A stretch of 64,000 bases of DNA from Streptomyces sp. NBC_00568 (lineage in GTDB: Bacteria; Actinomycetota; Actinomycetes; Streptomycetales; Streptomycetaceae): the NCBI RefSeq assembly GCF_026341855.1, contig NZ_JAPENW010000001.1, forward strand, positions 496,001 through 560,000. Reading direction: 5' to 3'. This document shows, in pieces, positions 15,998 through 23,489 of this stretch; the first letter of the stretch is position 1, and every line of letters starts with the position of its first letter. The notes under the pieces are model-generated. The model ran no database searches. It was not told where the DNA came from and was given only the letters and a program-made list of their open reading frames with translations. A program made the translations under genes and the position numbers.

Positions 15998-17920
15998 TCA
16001 CGCGGTGAGGCCGGCGACGCGCAAGGCGTGGAGCAGGTCCCAGTGGCATTCGTCGGACACGCTCCGGGCCGCCTCCAGGAGGAGCGGCACAAGGCGATGG
16101 GGGTCCGCCTCGGCGCTGCGGGCGGCCTCCTCGGGGGCGCGCACACGGACGTACGCGTCGAGGAGCGCGTCGAGCTCACGCCGACGGCCCTGGTGGGCGA
16201 GGTCGAGTACGGCGGCCCCGATCTCGGGTGCGGGCCGGGAGACGCCCTGGCGCAGCATCTGCCGGCCGTCGGGGGTGCGGCCGGCGGCGGTGAGCGCGTC
16301 GGCCGCGGCGACCAGGCGGTCGGCGGGCAGCGAGGCCGCCTCCCACAGCAGGGTGGCCCAGTCCGCGTCGAGCCCGGCGCGGTGCAGTTCGGCGGCGAGC
16401 AGGGGGAATCGTGCGGCGGGCCAGTACGCCGCCTCGACGAGCAGGGCGTGCGCCTCTCCGCTGCGGCCTTCGCCGCGCAGTCGCGTGAGTGTCCCGATGG
16501 TGTCCGCGGTGAGCCGTCGCGCGTCCTCGTCCACCGGCTCCGGCCGTGTCCGCGGGCGCACGGGTTCCTCGGCGGCCCCCGCGAAGCGTGCGCCGCGCGG
16601 TGTACGCCTGCTCGGCGCGGCCGGGGCGGGCAGCACCGGCGCCGTCTCCGGCAGGGCCGTGGGCGCGGCGTCCGGCTCCGCCATCCCGGCGAAGCGGGCG
16701 CTGCCCCGGGAGCGGCGCTTCGAGCGTTGCTTCGGCGCGGGAGGCGCGGGGCGCTCGGGGGTGGACTGGGAGCGGTCGGCGCGCTCAGGGGGCACGTAGG
16801 AGTCTTCAGGGCGCATGCTCGGGTCGTTCGCGCCCCGCTGCTGCCGTGGGACACGCGGCGCGCCCCCGCCTTCACCCGCGACTCCCCCGCCGTCACGCCC
16901 GGAGTAGGGCCCGTCGTGCTCGGCGCCCCCGCCGTCCTGTCCGGCTCCCCCGCTCTCCCGCCCGGTGTACGGCCCTTCACGCCCGGCGTACGGGGCGTAC
17001 GCGTCGGTACCGGAGCTCGGGGCGGTTCGTTCGACCGGGGCGTACGCGCCGGAGCGGGACGGGGTCCACCCGTCCGGCGAGAGGGGCGCGGCGCCCCGGA
17101 TGTACGCCCCCTCGCCGCCCGGTGCGTGGTCCACCGGCGGAGACACGGGCCCCGCCTGCTCAGGGACCCTCGGGCGGGCGCCGGGACCCGGCTCCGGGGT
17201 CCGGCCGAGGGAGCTCGTACCGATGTCGTGAACGCCCGCTTGCCCGCCCGGAAGCGCGCTTGGATGCGTGCCGGAAGCACCCGTCTCCGGGCCGCGCCGG
17301 GCGCTTCCCGTTTCGGACGGGTCCGCCCAGCCCTCCGGCTGCCCGGCCCACATGCCGTCCCCGGCGGCGGGGGCCGGGAAGCTCAGCGCGTCCTGCGCGC
17401 GGGTGCGCAGGGCTCGGCGGTCGACGCTGTCCATGCGGTGACGGAGCTCGGTGCAGCGAGCGCTGGCGCGTGCGTGATCGTCCTGGGCCCAGGCGAGGTC
17501 CAGACGGATCGTCTCGGCCTCTTCCCGGGAGGCGGCCGAGTGGAGCAGCCCGCCCAGCTCGGCCTGGCGTTCGGCGGCGTAGCGCTGTTCACGGAGCATG
17601 ACGTCGAGGCGGTCGCCGAGGGCGTCCCGGCCGCCCGGACGGGCGTCGTACGCGGCCAGCGAGGCGTCGTGCAGGCCGCGGGCCCGTTCGGTCTCCTGAG
17701 CGGCGGCGCGCTCCCCGAACCCCGCGCCGACATCCTGCAGGAGCGCCTCCACGACGTCCCAGGGCGGCACTTCCCAGCCCTGGAGGCAGGCTCGCATCCC
17801 GTCGGGATCGCGTTGCCAGAAGACTCCGCACCAGCCGCCGTTCTGGTCCAGTCGTTCCACCAGCCCGTTCAGGTACCTGGCGAACTCCAGTACCTGTCCC
17901 GGGAGTTGTTCTACAGCCAT
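15998..17920 (-). CDS. Unrecognised large modular protein
   Basis: A 640-residue protein that I cannot assign. Residues 1-175 form a helical, Arg/Glu-rich domain (WCGVFWQRDPDGMRACLQGW, then likely coiled coil at 100-170). Residues 180-460 are a disordered linker rich in Pro, Gly, Ser and Tyr, with repeated GAY/GPYTGRE/GPYSGRD segments. It also carries a duplicated basic motif, RRSRGSARFAGMAE (402-415) and RRTPRGARFAGAAE (438-451). Residues 465-640 look like short helical repeats (LLVEAAYWPAARFPLLAAELHRAG). ATG 17918-17920 has GGGGAG upstream; GTG one codon before is an alternative. No membrane segment. A scaffold or adaptor role is only a guess. Confidence 0.8.
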   Translation of the reverse strand: MAVEQLPGQVLEFARYLNGLVERLDQNGGWCGVFWQRDPDGMRACLQGWEVPPWDVVEALLQDVGAGFGERAAAQETERARGLHDASLAAYDARPGGRDALGDRLDVMLREQRYAAERQAELGGLLHSAASREEAETIRLDLAWAQDDHARASARCTELRHRMDSVDRRALRTRAQDALSFPAPAAGDGMWAGQPEGWADPSETGSARRGPETGASGTHPSALPGGQAGVHDIGTSSLGRTPEPGPGARPRVPEQAGPVSPPVDHAPGGEGAYIRGAAPLSPDGWTPSRSGAYAPVERTAPSSGTDAYAPYAGREGPYTGRESGGAGQDGGGAEHDGPYSGRDGGGVAGEGGGAPRVPRQQRGANDPSMRPEDSYVPPERADRSQSTPERPAPPAPKQRSKRRSRGSARFAGMAEPDAAPTALPETAPVLPAPAAPSRRTPRGARFAGAAEEPVRPRTRPEPVDEDARRLTADTIGTLTRLRGEGRSGEAHALLVEAAYWPAARFPLLAAELHRAGLDADWATLLWEAASLPADRLVAAADALTAAGRTPDGRQMLRQGVSRPAPEIGAAVLDLAHQGRRRELDALLDAYVRVRAPEEAARSAEADPHRLVPLLLEAARSVSDECHWDLLHALRVAGLTA

Positions 17921-18230
17921 CACCCAACTCCCCGCCCGACGTGAGTGTTCCGCCCCGATAGAAAACACCAACTGTGTTACGGGACGGCTACAGGGAGTTT
18001 TCGGAGCGGACGCAGAGCCCTCAGGGCGGGACCGCATCGGCGCACTCCCCGTCGGGCACGCCGATGTCGAGCGACCCTACGCCCCTCCCCCATCAGCTTG
18101 TTGAAAGCCGACCCATCGCACCCTGCGCGCGAGGGCCGCCGGCGCCGGCGCGCGCGGGCCGCTCGCGCGTGCGGCGGCCTGCGGGCCCGCAGCCCGAACT
18201 CCCGCGAGAGCGGCGGACCTTGGGGTGGCC
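17921..18230. other. Intergenic region, 310 bp
   Basis: Between the HAD gene (stop 18231) and the start of the large modular protein (17920), both minus strand. It contains a GC-rich hairpin (18134-18179) near the HAD end and the presumed promoter of the modular protein nearer 17950-18000. I see no credible reading frame or RNA gene in it. Confidence 0.5.
18134..18179 (-). terminator. GC-rich hairpin downstream of HAD gene
   Basis: GGCCGCCG (18134-18141) pairs with CGGCGGCC (18172-18179), and CGCGCG stretches inside extend the stem imperfectly. It lies about 50 bp past the HAD stop codon on the minus strand, which suits a terminator. Confidence 0.45.
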
Positions 18231-19166
18231 TCAGATGCGGCACACCTCCACCGCGGGCGCCCGGGGCAGGACCAGCCGGATCAGGGCGGCGACGCCTTCG
18301 TCGTCGTTGCTGGGCAGCACGATGTCGGCGGCGCGCAGGGTGTCCTCGTGAGCGTTGGCGACGGCCGCGGCGAGCCCGGCCGCGCGCAGCATCGGGATGT
18401 CGTTCGGCATGTCACCGACGGCGGCGGTGTGTTCCAGCGGCAGTCCGCGCCGCTCGGCGAGCAGGCGCAGCGCCTCCCCCTTGTCCACGCCGGGGGCCGA
18501 CAGTTCGAGGAAGCCGCCGGTGGACCTGGTGATCACCGCGCGGTCACCGACGACCGTGGCGAGCACGTCGGCCAGTTCGTCCACGAGCAGCATCGGGTGA
18601 GCGGCGAGAATCTTGGTCACGGGATCTCCGTCCACCGGTGCGGACGTGTCCTCCAGGGGCAGGTGCGACCAGTTGTTCGGCACCAGCCGCGCGAAGGCGG
18701 CCCCCAGCCGGAGCCCGGACACGAAATCGACACCCACCGCGATCCCGGGCACCGCGTCCCGCACCGCGCGCAGGATCCCCGCCGCGTCGCCGGAGCCGAA
18801 CCCCCGGCAGTCCAGCAACCGCCCCGACGCGACGTCGACGGTCACGGCGCCGTTGCTGCACACCACGGGCCCGGTGAGCCCGTAGCGCCGGGCCAGGTCC
18901 AGGGTGTCCCGGACGGGCCGTCCGGTCACCCCCACCACGGCGACGCCGGCCCGCCCCGCCTCCGCGAGCGTGCTCAGGGTGCGTTCGCGGATGACTCCGG
19001 ACGAGTCGAGCAGGGTGCCGTCGAGGTCGGTGCAGACGAGGCCCACGACCGTGCGCACGCGGCGTCCGCGCCTGGCCGCGGCCTCCGGACCGGTGGAAAG
19101 CCGCGCCCCGCCGAAAGGCGGCTGGTTCGAAGTCGCCACGCCTAAGCGGGCGTTGGTGTTCGACAT
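18231..19166 (-). CDS. HAD-superfamily hydrolase, Cof type
   Basis: A 311-residue sugar- or nucleotide-phosphatase-like HAD enzyme. Motif I is CTDLDGTLLDSSG (nucleophile Asp in D-x-D), motif II is GVTGRP, motif III includes the Lys in GVDKGEALRLLAE, and motif IV is GDMPNDIPML. The C2 cap lies between motifs II and III. From ATG 19164-19166 there is a 40-residue polar N-terminal extension before the core. A GTG at 19056-19058 would give a more typical 275-residue protein, and neither start has a clear ribosome site. An operator-like TTGTCTAC palindrome lies 17 bp upstream of the ATG. Confidence 0.88.
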   Translation of the reverse strand: MSNTNARLGVATSNQPPFGGARLSTGPEAAARRGRRVRTVVGLVCTDLDGTLLDSSGVIRERTLSTLAEAGRAGVAVVGVTGRPVRDTLDLARRYGLTGPVVCSNGAVTVDVASGRLLDCRGFGSGDAAGILRAVRDAVPGIAVGVDFVSGLRLGAAFARLVPNNWSHLPLEDTSAPVDGDPVTKILAAHPMLLVDELADVLATVVGDRAVITRSTGGFLELSAPGVDKGEALRLLAERRGLPLEHTAAVGDMPNDIPMLRAAGLAAAVANAHEDTLRAADIVLPSNDDEGVAALIRLVLPRAPAVEVCRI

Positions 19167-19182
19167 GGCCGGAGGCTAATGA

Positions 19183-19198
19183 CTACGCGTGTAGACAA
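19183..19198. promoter_or_regulatory. CTAC-N4-GTAG palindrome upstream of HAD gene
   Basis: CTACGCGTGTAG followed by ACAA; on the minus strand TTGTCTACACGCGTAG. It is 14/16 identical to the site upstream of carbamoylase copy 2 (15735-15750). It is 17 bp from the HAD ATG, where a bound repressor would block transcription or translation. Confidence 0.45.
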
Positions 19199-19479
19199 CA
19201 AGTGATTATTCCGTGAATTCAACAATCCGGCGACCACCCACGACAGACGGCAGACGCAGACGACAGCGACAGCGACAGCGACCAACGGCAACGGCAACCA
19301 CGGAGTAGGGCCCTGCGCCCGCCCCCACCACGCCGACCGGCCATCGGCCATCGACGACCGGCCACCGGCAGGCACGGACTGCCGACGCGGACGACCGGCA
19401 GAGACAGCCGAACGGGTCGGCCGACAGGGGCATGACACACCCATCCTCGTGCGGCGCCCGGACGGCGCACGGAGGCCGG
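19199..19479. repeat. Intergenic region with short tandem repeats
   Basis: About 280 bp between the xre stop and the HAD promoter, with no plausible gene. It contains a hexamer run of CGACAG (about 19259-19282), then AACGGC repeats (19284-19298), and further on repeated CCGGCCATC/CCGGCCACC units (19330-19370). These look like slippage-generated simple repeats. Confidence 0.55.
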
Positions 19480-19734
19480 TCAGACCACCGGCACCAACGC
19501 GCACCGCACGACGAGGTCGTCCATCGAGAGCCCGAGGGCCCGCGCCAGCGCCGCGACCGTGAAGAAGGCGGGCGTGGGCGCGCGCCCGGTCTCGATCTTG
19601 CGCAGCGTTTCCGCGGAGATTCCGGCCACCCCGGCGACGTCCACCATGCTGCGACGGCCGCGGGCCTCCCGCAGCAACCGGCCGAGCCGTTCGCCGCGTT
19701 CGCGCTCTTCGGGGGTCAGGGGGGTTCGCACCAT
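19480..19734 (-). CDS. XRE-family helix-turn-helix regulator
   Basis: An 84-residue protein made almost entirely of one Cro/C1-type helix-turn-helix: LGRLLREARGRRSMVDVAGVAG, then ISAETLRKIETGRAPTP and FFTVAALARALGLSMDDLV. It is divergent from map, with only 32 bp between the two ATGs. Its -10 box (TAGAAT, minus strand, 19741-19746) ends six bases before ATG 19732-19734, so the mRNA is probably leaderless. The palindrome ATACCGGTAT in the gap overlaps or touches both promoters, so this protein probably represses itself and map (inference). Confidence 0.9.
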   Translation of the reverse strand: MVRTPLTPEERERGERLGRLLREARGRRSMVDVAGVAGISAETLRKIETGRAPTPAFFTVAALARALGLSMDDLVVRCALVPVV

Positions 19735-19766
19735 GGACCCATTCTAATACCGGTATAGTAATTGGT
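19735..19766. promoter_or_regulatory. Divergent leaderless promoters with central palindrome
   Basis: Only 32 bp separate xre and map. The plus-strand -10 TATAGT (19754-19759) is seven bases from the map ATG, and the minus-strand -10 TAGAAT (19741-19746) is six bases from the xre ATG. Neither gene has room for a ribosome site. ATACCGGTAT (19747-19756), a perfect palindrome, lies between and overlaps the plus-strand -10. Confidence 0.7.
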
Positions 19767-20534
19767 ATGGTGGAACTGAAGACGGACACATCGATCGACG
19801 AGATGCGCGCGGCCGGCCAGGTCGTGGGCAAGGCGCTCACGGCGGTGCGGGAGGCGGCCGACGTAGGCGTCTCCCTCCTGGAGCTCGACGAGGTGGCGCA
19901 CCAGGTCCTGCGCGACGCGGGCGCGAGCTCACCCTTCCTCGGCTATCGCCCCTCCTTCGCGCCCACGCCCTTCCCGGCGGTCATCTGCGCCTCCGTGAAC
20001 GACGCGATCGTGCACGGCATCCCGACCGACCAGCGGCTGCGCGACGGCGACCTGGTCTCCATCGACTTCGGCGCCGAACTGGGCGGCTGGGTGGGCGACT
20101 CGGCGATCAGCTTCATCGTCGGTGAGCCGCGCGCCGCCGACGTGCGGCTCATACGGACCGCCGAGCGCGCCCTCGCCGCGGGGATCGAGGCGGCCGTCGT
20201 CGGGAACCGCATCGGGGACATCGCGCACGCCGTCGGCACGGTGTGCCGCGCGGCGGGGTACGGGATCCCGGAGGGCTTCGGCGGGCACGGCGTGGGCCGC
20301 CGGATGCACGAGGACCCGCCCGTCCCCAACGAGGGCCGTCCGGGCCGCGGACTGCCCCTGCGCCACGGCATGGTCCTCGCCATCGAGCCCATGCTCATCG
20401 GCGGCGGCACGGACGGCTATCACGCGGCCCCCGACGGCTGGACGCTGCGCACCGACGACGGCTCCCGAGCGGCCCACACGGAGCACACGGTGGCCATCAC
20501 GGACGCGGGCCCTCGCATCCTGACGGCGCGCTGA
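19767..20534 (+). CDS. map: Type I methionine aminopeptidase
   Basis: A 255-residue metalloprotease that removes N-terminal Met from new proteins. All five metal ligands are present: Asp100 (VSIDFGAE), Asp111 (GWVGDSAISF), His174 (GFGGHGVGRRMHEDP), Glu207 (VLAIEPML) and Glu239 (TEHTVAIT). The length is that of the compact type I form without an N-terminal zinc extension. It appears to be translated from a leaderless mRNA starting at ATG 19767. The housekeeping copy near the ribosomal protein genes would be elsewhere, so this is probably an accessory one controlled by the divergent XRE protein. Confidence 0.95.
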   Translation: MVELKTDTSIDEMRAAGQVVGKALTAVREAADVGVSLLELDEVAHQVLRDAGASSPFLGYRPSFAPTPFPAVICASVNDAIVHGIPTDQRLRDGDLVSIDFGAELGGWVGDSAISFIVGEPRAADVRLIRTAERALAAGIEAAVVGNRIGDIAHAVGTVCRAAGYGIPEGFGGHGVGRRMHEDPPVPNEGRPGRGLPLRHGMVLAIEPMLIGGGTDGYHAAPDGWTLRTDDGSRAAHTEHTVAITDAGPRILTAR

Positions 20535-20552
20535 CCTCTCGGGGAGTCGACT

Positions 20553-20589
20553 GCCGCGGGGCGAAAGGGCCGTCCAGCCGCCCCGCGGC
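20553..20589. terminator. Bidirectional terminator between map and ggt
   Basis: Perfect 10-bp arms, GCCGCGGGGC and GCCCCGCGGC, around a 17-base loop, placed between the stop codons of the convergent map and ggt genes. Confidence 0.65.
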
Positions 20590-20596
20590 TCGATCG

Positions 20597-22408
20597 CTAC
20601 GGCGTGGGCCGCACCACCATGGCCGAACCTCCGCCCCGCCGCACCTTCTCCGCGGCGGCCAGCCACTTGCCGTTCGCGAGGCGCTGGACGCCCGTCGCCG
20701 CGCCGATCTCCGGGTTCGCCTTGAAGGAGTGGCCGATGGCTTCGAGCCGCGCCTTCAACGGGCTGTCGTACAGACCGGGTTCGAGTTCCGTCTGGGCGGC
20801 GTTGCGCTGGCTGGCGCGTGGCGTGGCGATCGCGTCGACCAGCGGGAGGCCGCGGTCGACGAACTCGGTCAGCGTCTGCAGCACGGTGGTGACGATGGTC
20901 GCGCCGCCCGGTGAACCGAGCGCCACGACGGGCTTGTCGTACCGGTCGAGCACGATGGTCGGCGAGATCGAGGAGCGCGGACGCTTGCCGGGACCCGGCA
21001 GGTTGGGGTCGTGCACGGCCGGGTTGGCCGGCGCGAAGGAGAAGTCGGTCAGCTCGTTGTTCAGGATGAAGCCGCGCCCCGGGACGGTGATCCCACTGCC
21101 ACCGGTCTGCTCGATGGTCAGCGTGTAGGCGACGACGTTGCCCCACTTGTCGGCCACCGTCAGATGGGTCGTGTTCTCGCCCTCGTACGTCGTCGGGGCG
21201 GCCGTCCCCGCGGTGGCGCAGGCGGCGGGACTGCTCGGGTCGCCCGGCGCGAGCGGGCTCGTCAGCACGGCGTCGTCCTTGATGAGGCAGGCTCGCCCGT
21301 CCGCGTACTTCTGCGAGAGCAGGCCCTTGGTGGGTACGTCCTCGAAGGCCGGGTCGCCCACCCAGCGGCCCCGGTCCGCGAACGCGATCCGGCTCGCCTC
21401 GATGTAGCGGTGCAGATACTGCGCCTCGCTCGCCTTCGAAAGGTCCGTCTTCTCCAGGATGTTGAGCGCTTCGCCGACGGTGGTGCCACCGGAGGAGGAA
21501 GGTGCGATCGAGTAGACCTTCAGACCGCGGTACGAGGTCTTGGTGGGCGCCTGGCGCTTCGCCTCGTACGCCGCGAGATCGTCCAGGGACAGCTTGCCGG
21601 GGCGGGCGTTGTAGCCGGACGCCGGGTCCACGGGCGGCTTGTTGACGGTACGGACGATCTCCCGGCCGAGGCTGCCGCCGTAGACCGCGTCCGCCCCCTT
21701 CCTGCCCAACTCTTCGTACGTGCGCGCCAGATCGGGGTTCTTGAAGGTCGATCCGACGACCGGCAGCGCGCCGCCGGGCAGGAAGAGCTTCGCGGTGTCG
21801 GGGAAGTTCTTGAAGCGGGCCTGGTTGGACTCGGTCTGCGAGCGGAAGGTCGCGTCGACGGTGAACCCGGCGCGGGCGATGCGCTCGGCGGGCTTCAGGA
21901 CGCTGCCCAGGCGCTTGCTGCCCCACTCGTCCAGGGCCGTCTGCCAAGTGGCGGGCGTGCCCGGTGTGCCCACGCCCAGCCCGCTGGTGACGGCGTCCGC
22001 GAAGGGGAGCGGCTTGCCGTTCTCCAGGAACAGCCCGGAATCGGCGCTCAGGGGCGCGGTCTCGCGCCCGTCGAGCGTGCGCACCGTACGGGACTTGGCG
22101 TCGTAGTAGACGAAGTAGCCGCCCCCGCCGATGCCGGACGAGTAGGGCTCGGTGACGCCGAGGGCCGCCGCCGTGGCGACGGCCGCGTCGACGGCGTTGC
22201 CGCCCTGCTTCAGGACCTCGATGCCGGCGGCGGAAGCGTCCGCGTCGACGCTCGCCACGGCGCCGCCGTAGCCGACCGCGACGGGCACCTTCGCGGCGGA
22301 CGACTTCGCGACCGCGGCCGGTGGCCCGGGCGGCGCCGCCGCACCGACCGACACCACCGCGGCCGAAACCGCCAAGACCGCCAGATTCCGCGCAAGTGGG
22401 CGACGCAT
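20597..22408 (-). CDS. ggt: Secreted gamma-glutamyltransferase
   Basis: A 603-residue precursor. A signal peptide (RNLAVLAVSAAVVSVGAAA) is followed by the large subunit and an autocleavage site near residue 412 (GENTTHLTVADKWGN), where the first Thr of the TTH becomes the N-terminal nucleophile. Other family landmarks are GGNAVDAAVA, YSSGIGGGGYFV and SSSGGTTVGEAL, plus RPRSSISPTI and GSPGGATIV in the small subunit. It would hydrolyse extracellular glutathione or other gamma-glutamyl compounds. The start is ATG 22406-22408. It converges on map across a terminator hairpin and diverges from the gene at 22512. Confidence 0.95.
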   Translation of the reverse strand: MRRPLARNLAVLAVSAAVVSVGAAAPPGPPAAVAKSSAAKVPVAVGYGGAVASVDADASAAGIEVLKQGGNAVDAAVATAAALGVTEPYSSGIGGGGYFVYYDAKSRTVRTLDGRETAPLSADSGLFLENGKPLPFADAVTSGLGVGTPGTPATWQTALDEWGSKRLGSVLKPAERIARAGFTVDATFRSQTESNQARFKNFPDTAKLFLPGGALPVVGSTFKNPDLARTYEELGRKGADAVYGGSLGREIVRTVNKPPVDPASGYNARPGKLSLDDLAAYEAKRQAPTKTSYRGLKVYSIAPSSSGGTTVGEALNILEKTDLSKASEAQYLHRYIEASRIAFADRGRWVGDPAFEDVPTKGLLSQKYADGRACLIKDDAVLTSPLAPGDPSSPAACATAGTAAPTTYEGENTTHLTVADKWGNVVAYTLTIEQTGGSGITVPGRGFILNNELTDFSFAPANPAVHDPNLPGPGKRPRSSISPTIVLDRYDKPVVALGSPGGATIVTTVLQTLTEFVDRGLPLVDAIATPRASQRNAAQTELEPGLYDSPLKARLEAIGHSFKANPEIGAATGVQRLANGKWLAAAEKVRRGGGSAMVVRPTP

Positions 22409-22511
22409 CCGTACCTCCAGTCAACAGCCGTCTGCGCAGCGTAACTTCCCCGGCATGCCCGCGTCAGGCCCCCTCGAACGCCGTTTCGGGAGCCCGCTAG
22501 CATGCGCGCCC

Positions 22512-23318
22512 ATGAATGACGACGTGCGCAACATCGTCCTCGGCGTCCTGGCGACCGGCCTCAGTGCCGCGCTCGGCTGGCTCGCCCGTACCTATCTGTG
22601 GAAGCGCAAGCTCCGCCGCAAGCAGGCGTTCTTCGGGCTGCCCGACAACGCCGAGTCGCTGCTGGTGGTGAACCGCGAGGCGGGCGGCCCGGAGCTCACA
22701 GTGATGCGCCATGACGTGTTCGCGCTTCTCGAACTGTCCGCACTGATCAAGGACTGCGGCGCGCACGCCCAGGTCATCGCGCACGACGCGACGCAGCAGG
22801 GCTTCGGGGAACGTACGGAGTTCTGCGTGGGCGGGCCGTCGTCGAACCGGCGCATGGCCGCGCATCTGCACTCCCTGCTGCCCGGCATACGCGTCAACGT
22901 CGATTCCGAGCCGGGGCCCGACCGGGGCGCCTTCCAGATCGGCAGCGAACGCTTCCGCCTGGACCCGGGCAAGGCCGAGTACGTGATCCTCGCCCGGCTG
23001 ACCGCGGGGCAGACCCGTGACGCGAGACCGGTCTTCCTCTTCTGCGGCCAGCGCGCGATCACCAACCAGGCGGCGACCCGCTATCTCGCCCGCAACCACA
23101 CACGCCTCACCCGCAAGCACGGCAGCAACAGCTTCGTACTGCTCCTGAAGGTCGTGAATTCCCAGGCGTACGGCCCCGATGTCGTCGAAGTCGTCGCGGA
23201 CGTCACCCGCGCCGCCCAGACCCCGTTGCCCACGCCACCGCCCACGACGCCGGAGCCCGAAGAGGGCGAGAGGACCCCGGCGGCACCGACCACGACCCGG
23301 TCGCGTCGGCGTACCTGA
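22512..23318 (+). CDS. Membrane-anchored protein of unknown function
   Basis: A 268-residue protein that I do not recognise. A single N-terminal membrane helix (residues 6-24: NIVLGVLATGLSAALGWLA) is followed by a basic stop-transfer (KRKLRRKQ). A compact alpha/beta domain (about 45-235) has ESLLVVNREAGGPELTVMRHD, FCVGGPSSNRRMAAHL and FLFCGQRAITNQAATRYLARN. The C-terminal 35 residues are a Pro/Thr-rich tail. CVGGPSSNRR and FCGQRAITNQAA look like a nucleotide- or ligand-binding fold, but that is speculative. The start ATG 22512 is preceded by a weak ribosome site. Confidence 0.75.
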   Translation: MNDDVRNIVLGVLATGLSAALGWLARTYLWKRKLRRKQAFFGLPDNAESLLVVNREAGGPELTVMRHDVFALLELSALIKDCGAHAQVIAHDATQQGFGERTEFCVGGPSSNRRMAAHLHSLLPGIRVNVDSEPGPDRGAFQIGSERFRLDPGKAEYVILARLTAGQTRDARPVFLFCGQRAITNQAATRYLARNHTRLTRKHGSNSFVLLLKVVNSQAYGPDVVEVVADVTRAAQTPLPTPPPTTPEPEEGERTPAAPTTTRSRRRT

Positions 23319-23411
23319 CACCGACGCTTTCCGGCCGTCCGCACGGACGCGGGGTCGACCGGATCCCGATCAATGAAATGCACACTTCAACAATCGTTAC
23401 CCGCACGTAAC

Positions 23412-23462
23412 TTACCGACGGGTTACTTCGGGTAGGCCGCCGAGGTTACCGTCGGGTCACTT
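23412..23462. promoter_or_regulatory. Direct repeats upstream of the secreted hydrolase
   Basis: Two 17-bp copies, TTACCGACGGGTTACTT (23412-23428) and TTACCGTCGGGTCACTT (23446-23462), match at 15 of 17 positions and are 34 bp apart start to start. The second ends 27 bp before the TTG start, so it overlaps the expected promoter. Confidence 0.5.
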
Positions 23463-23489
23463 TGCACTGACCGAGTGAGGAGTGACCCG

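Noticed and set aside
16000..17900. Viral UL36-like tegument protein (a label sometimes given to such proteins)
   Set aside because: The similarity would rest only on the Pro/Ala-rich linker composition. No specific domain supports it.
19480..20534. XRE regulator plus adjacent gene as a toxin-antitoxin or phage fragment
   Set aside because: The divergent partner is a complete methionine aminopeptidase with all metal ligands, and no phage genes are nearby.
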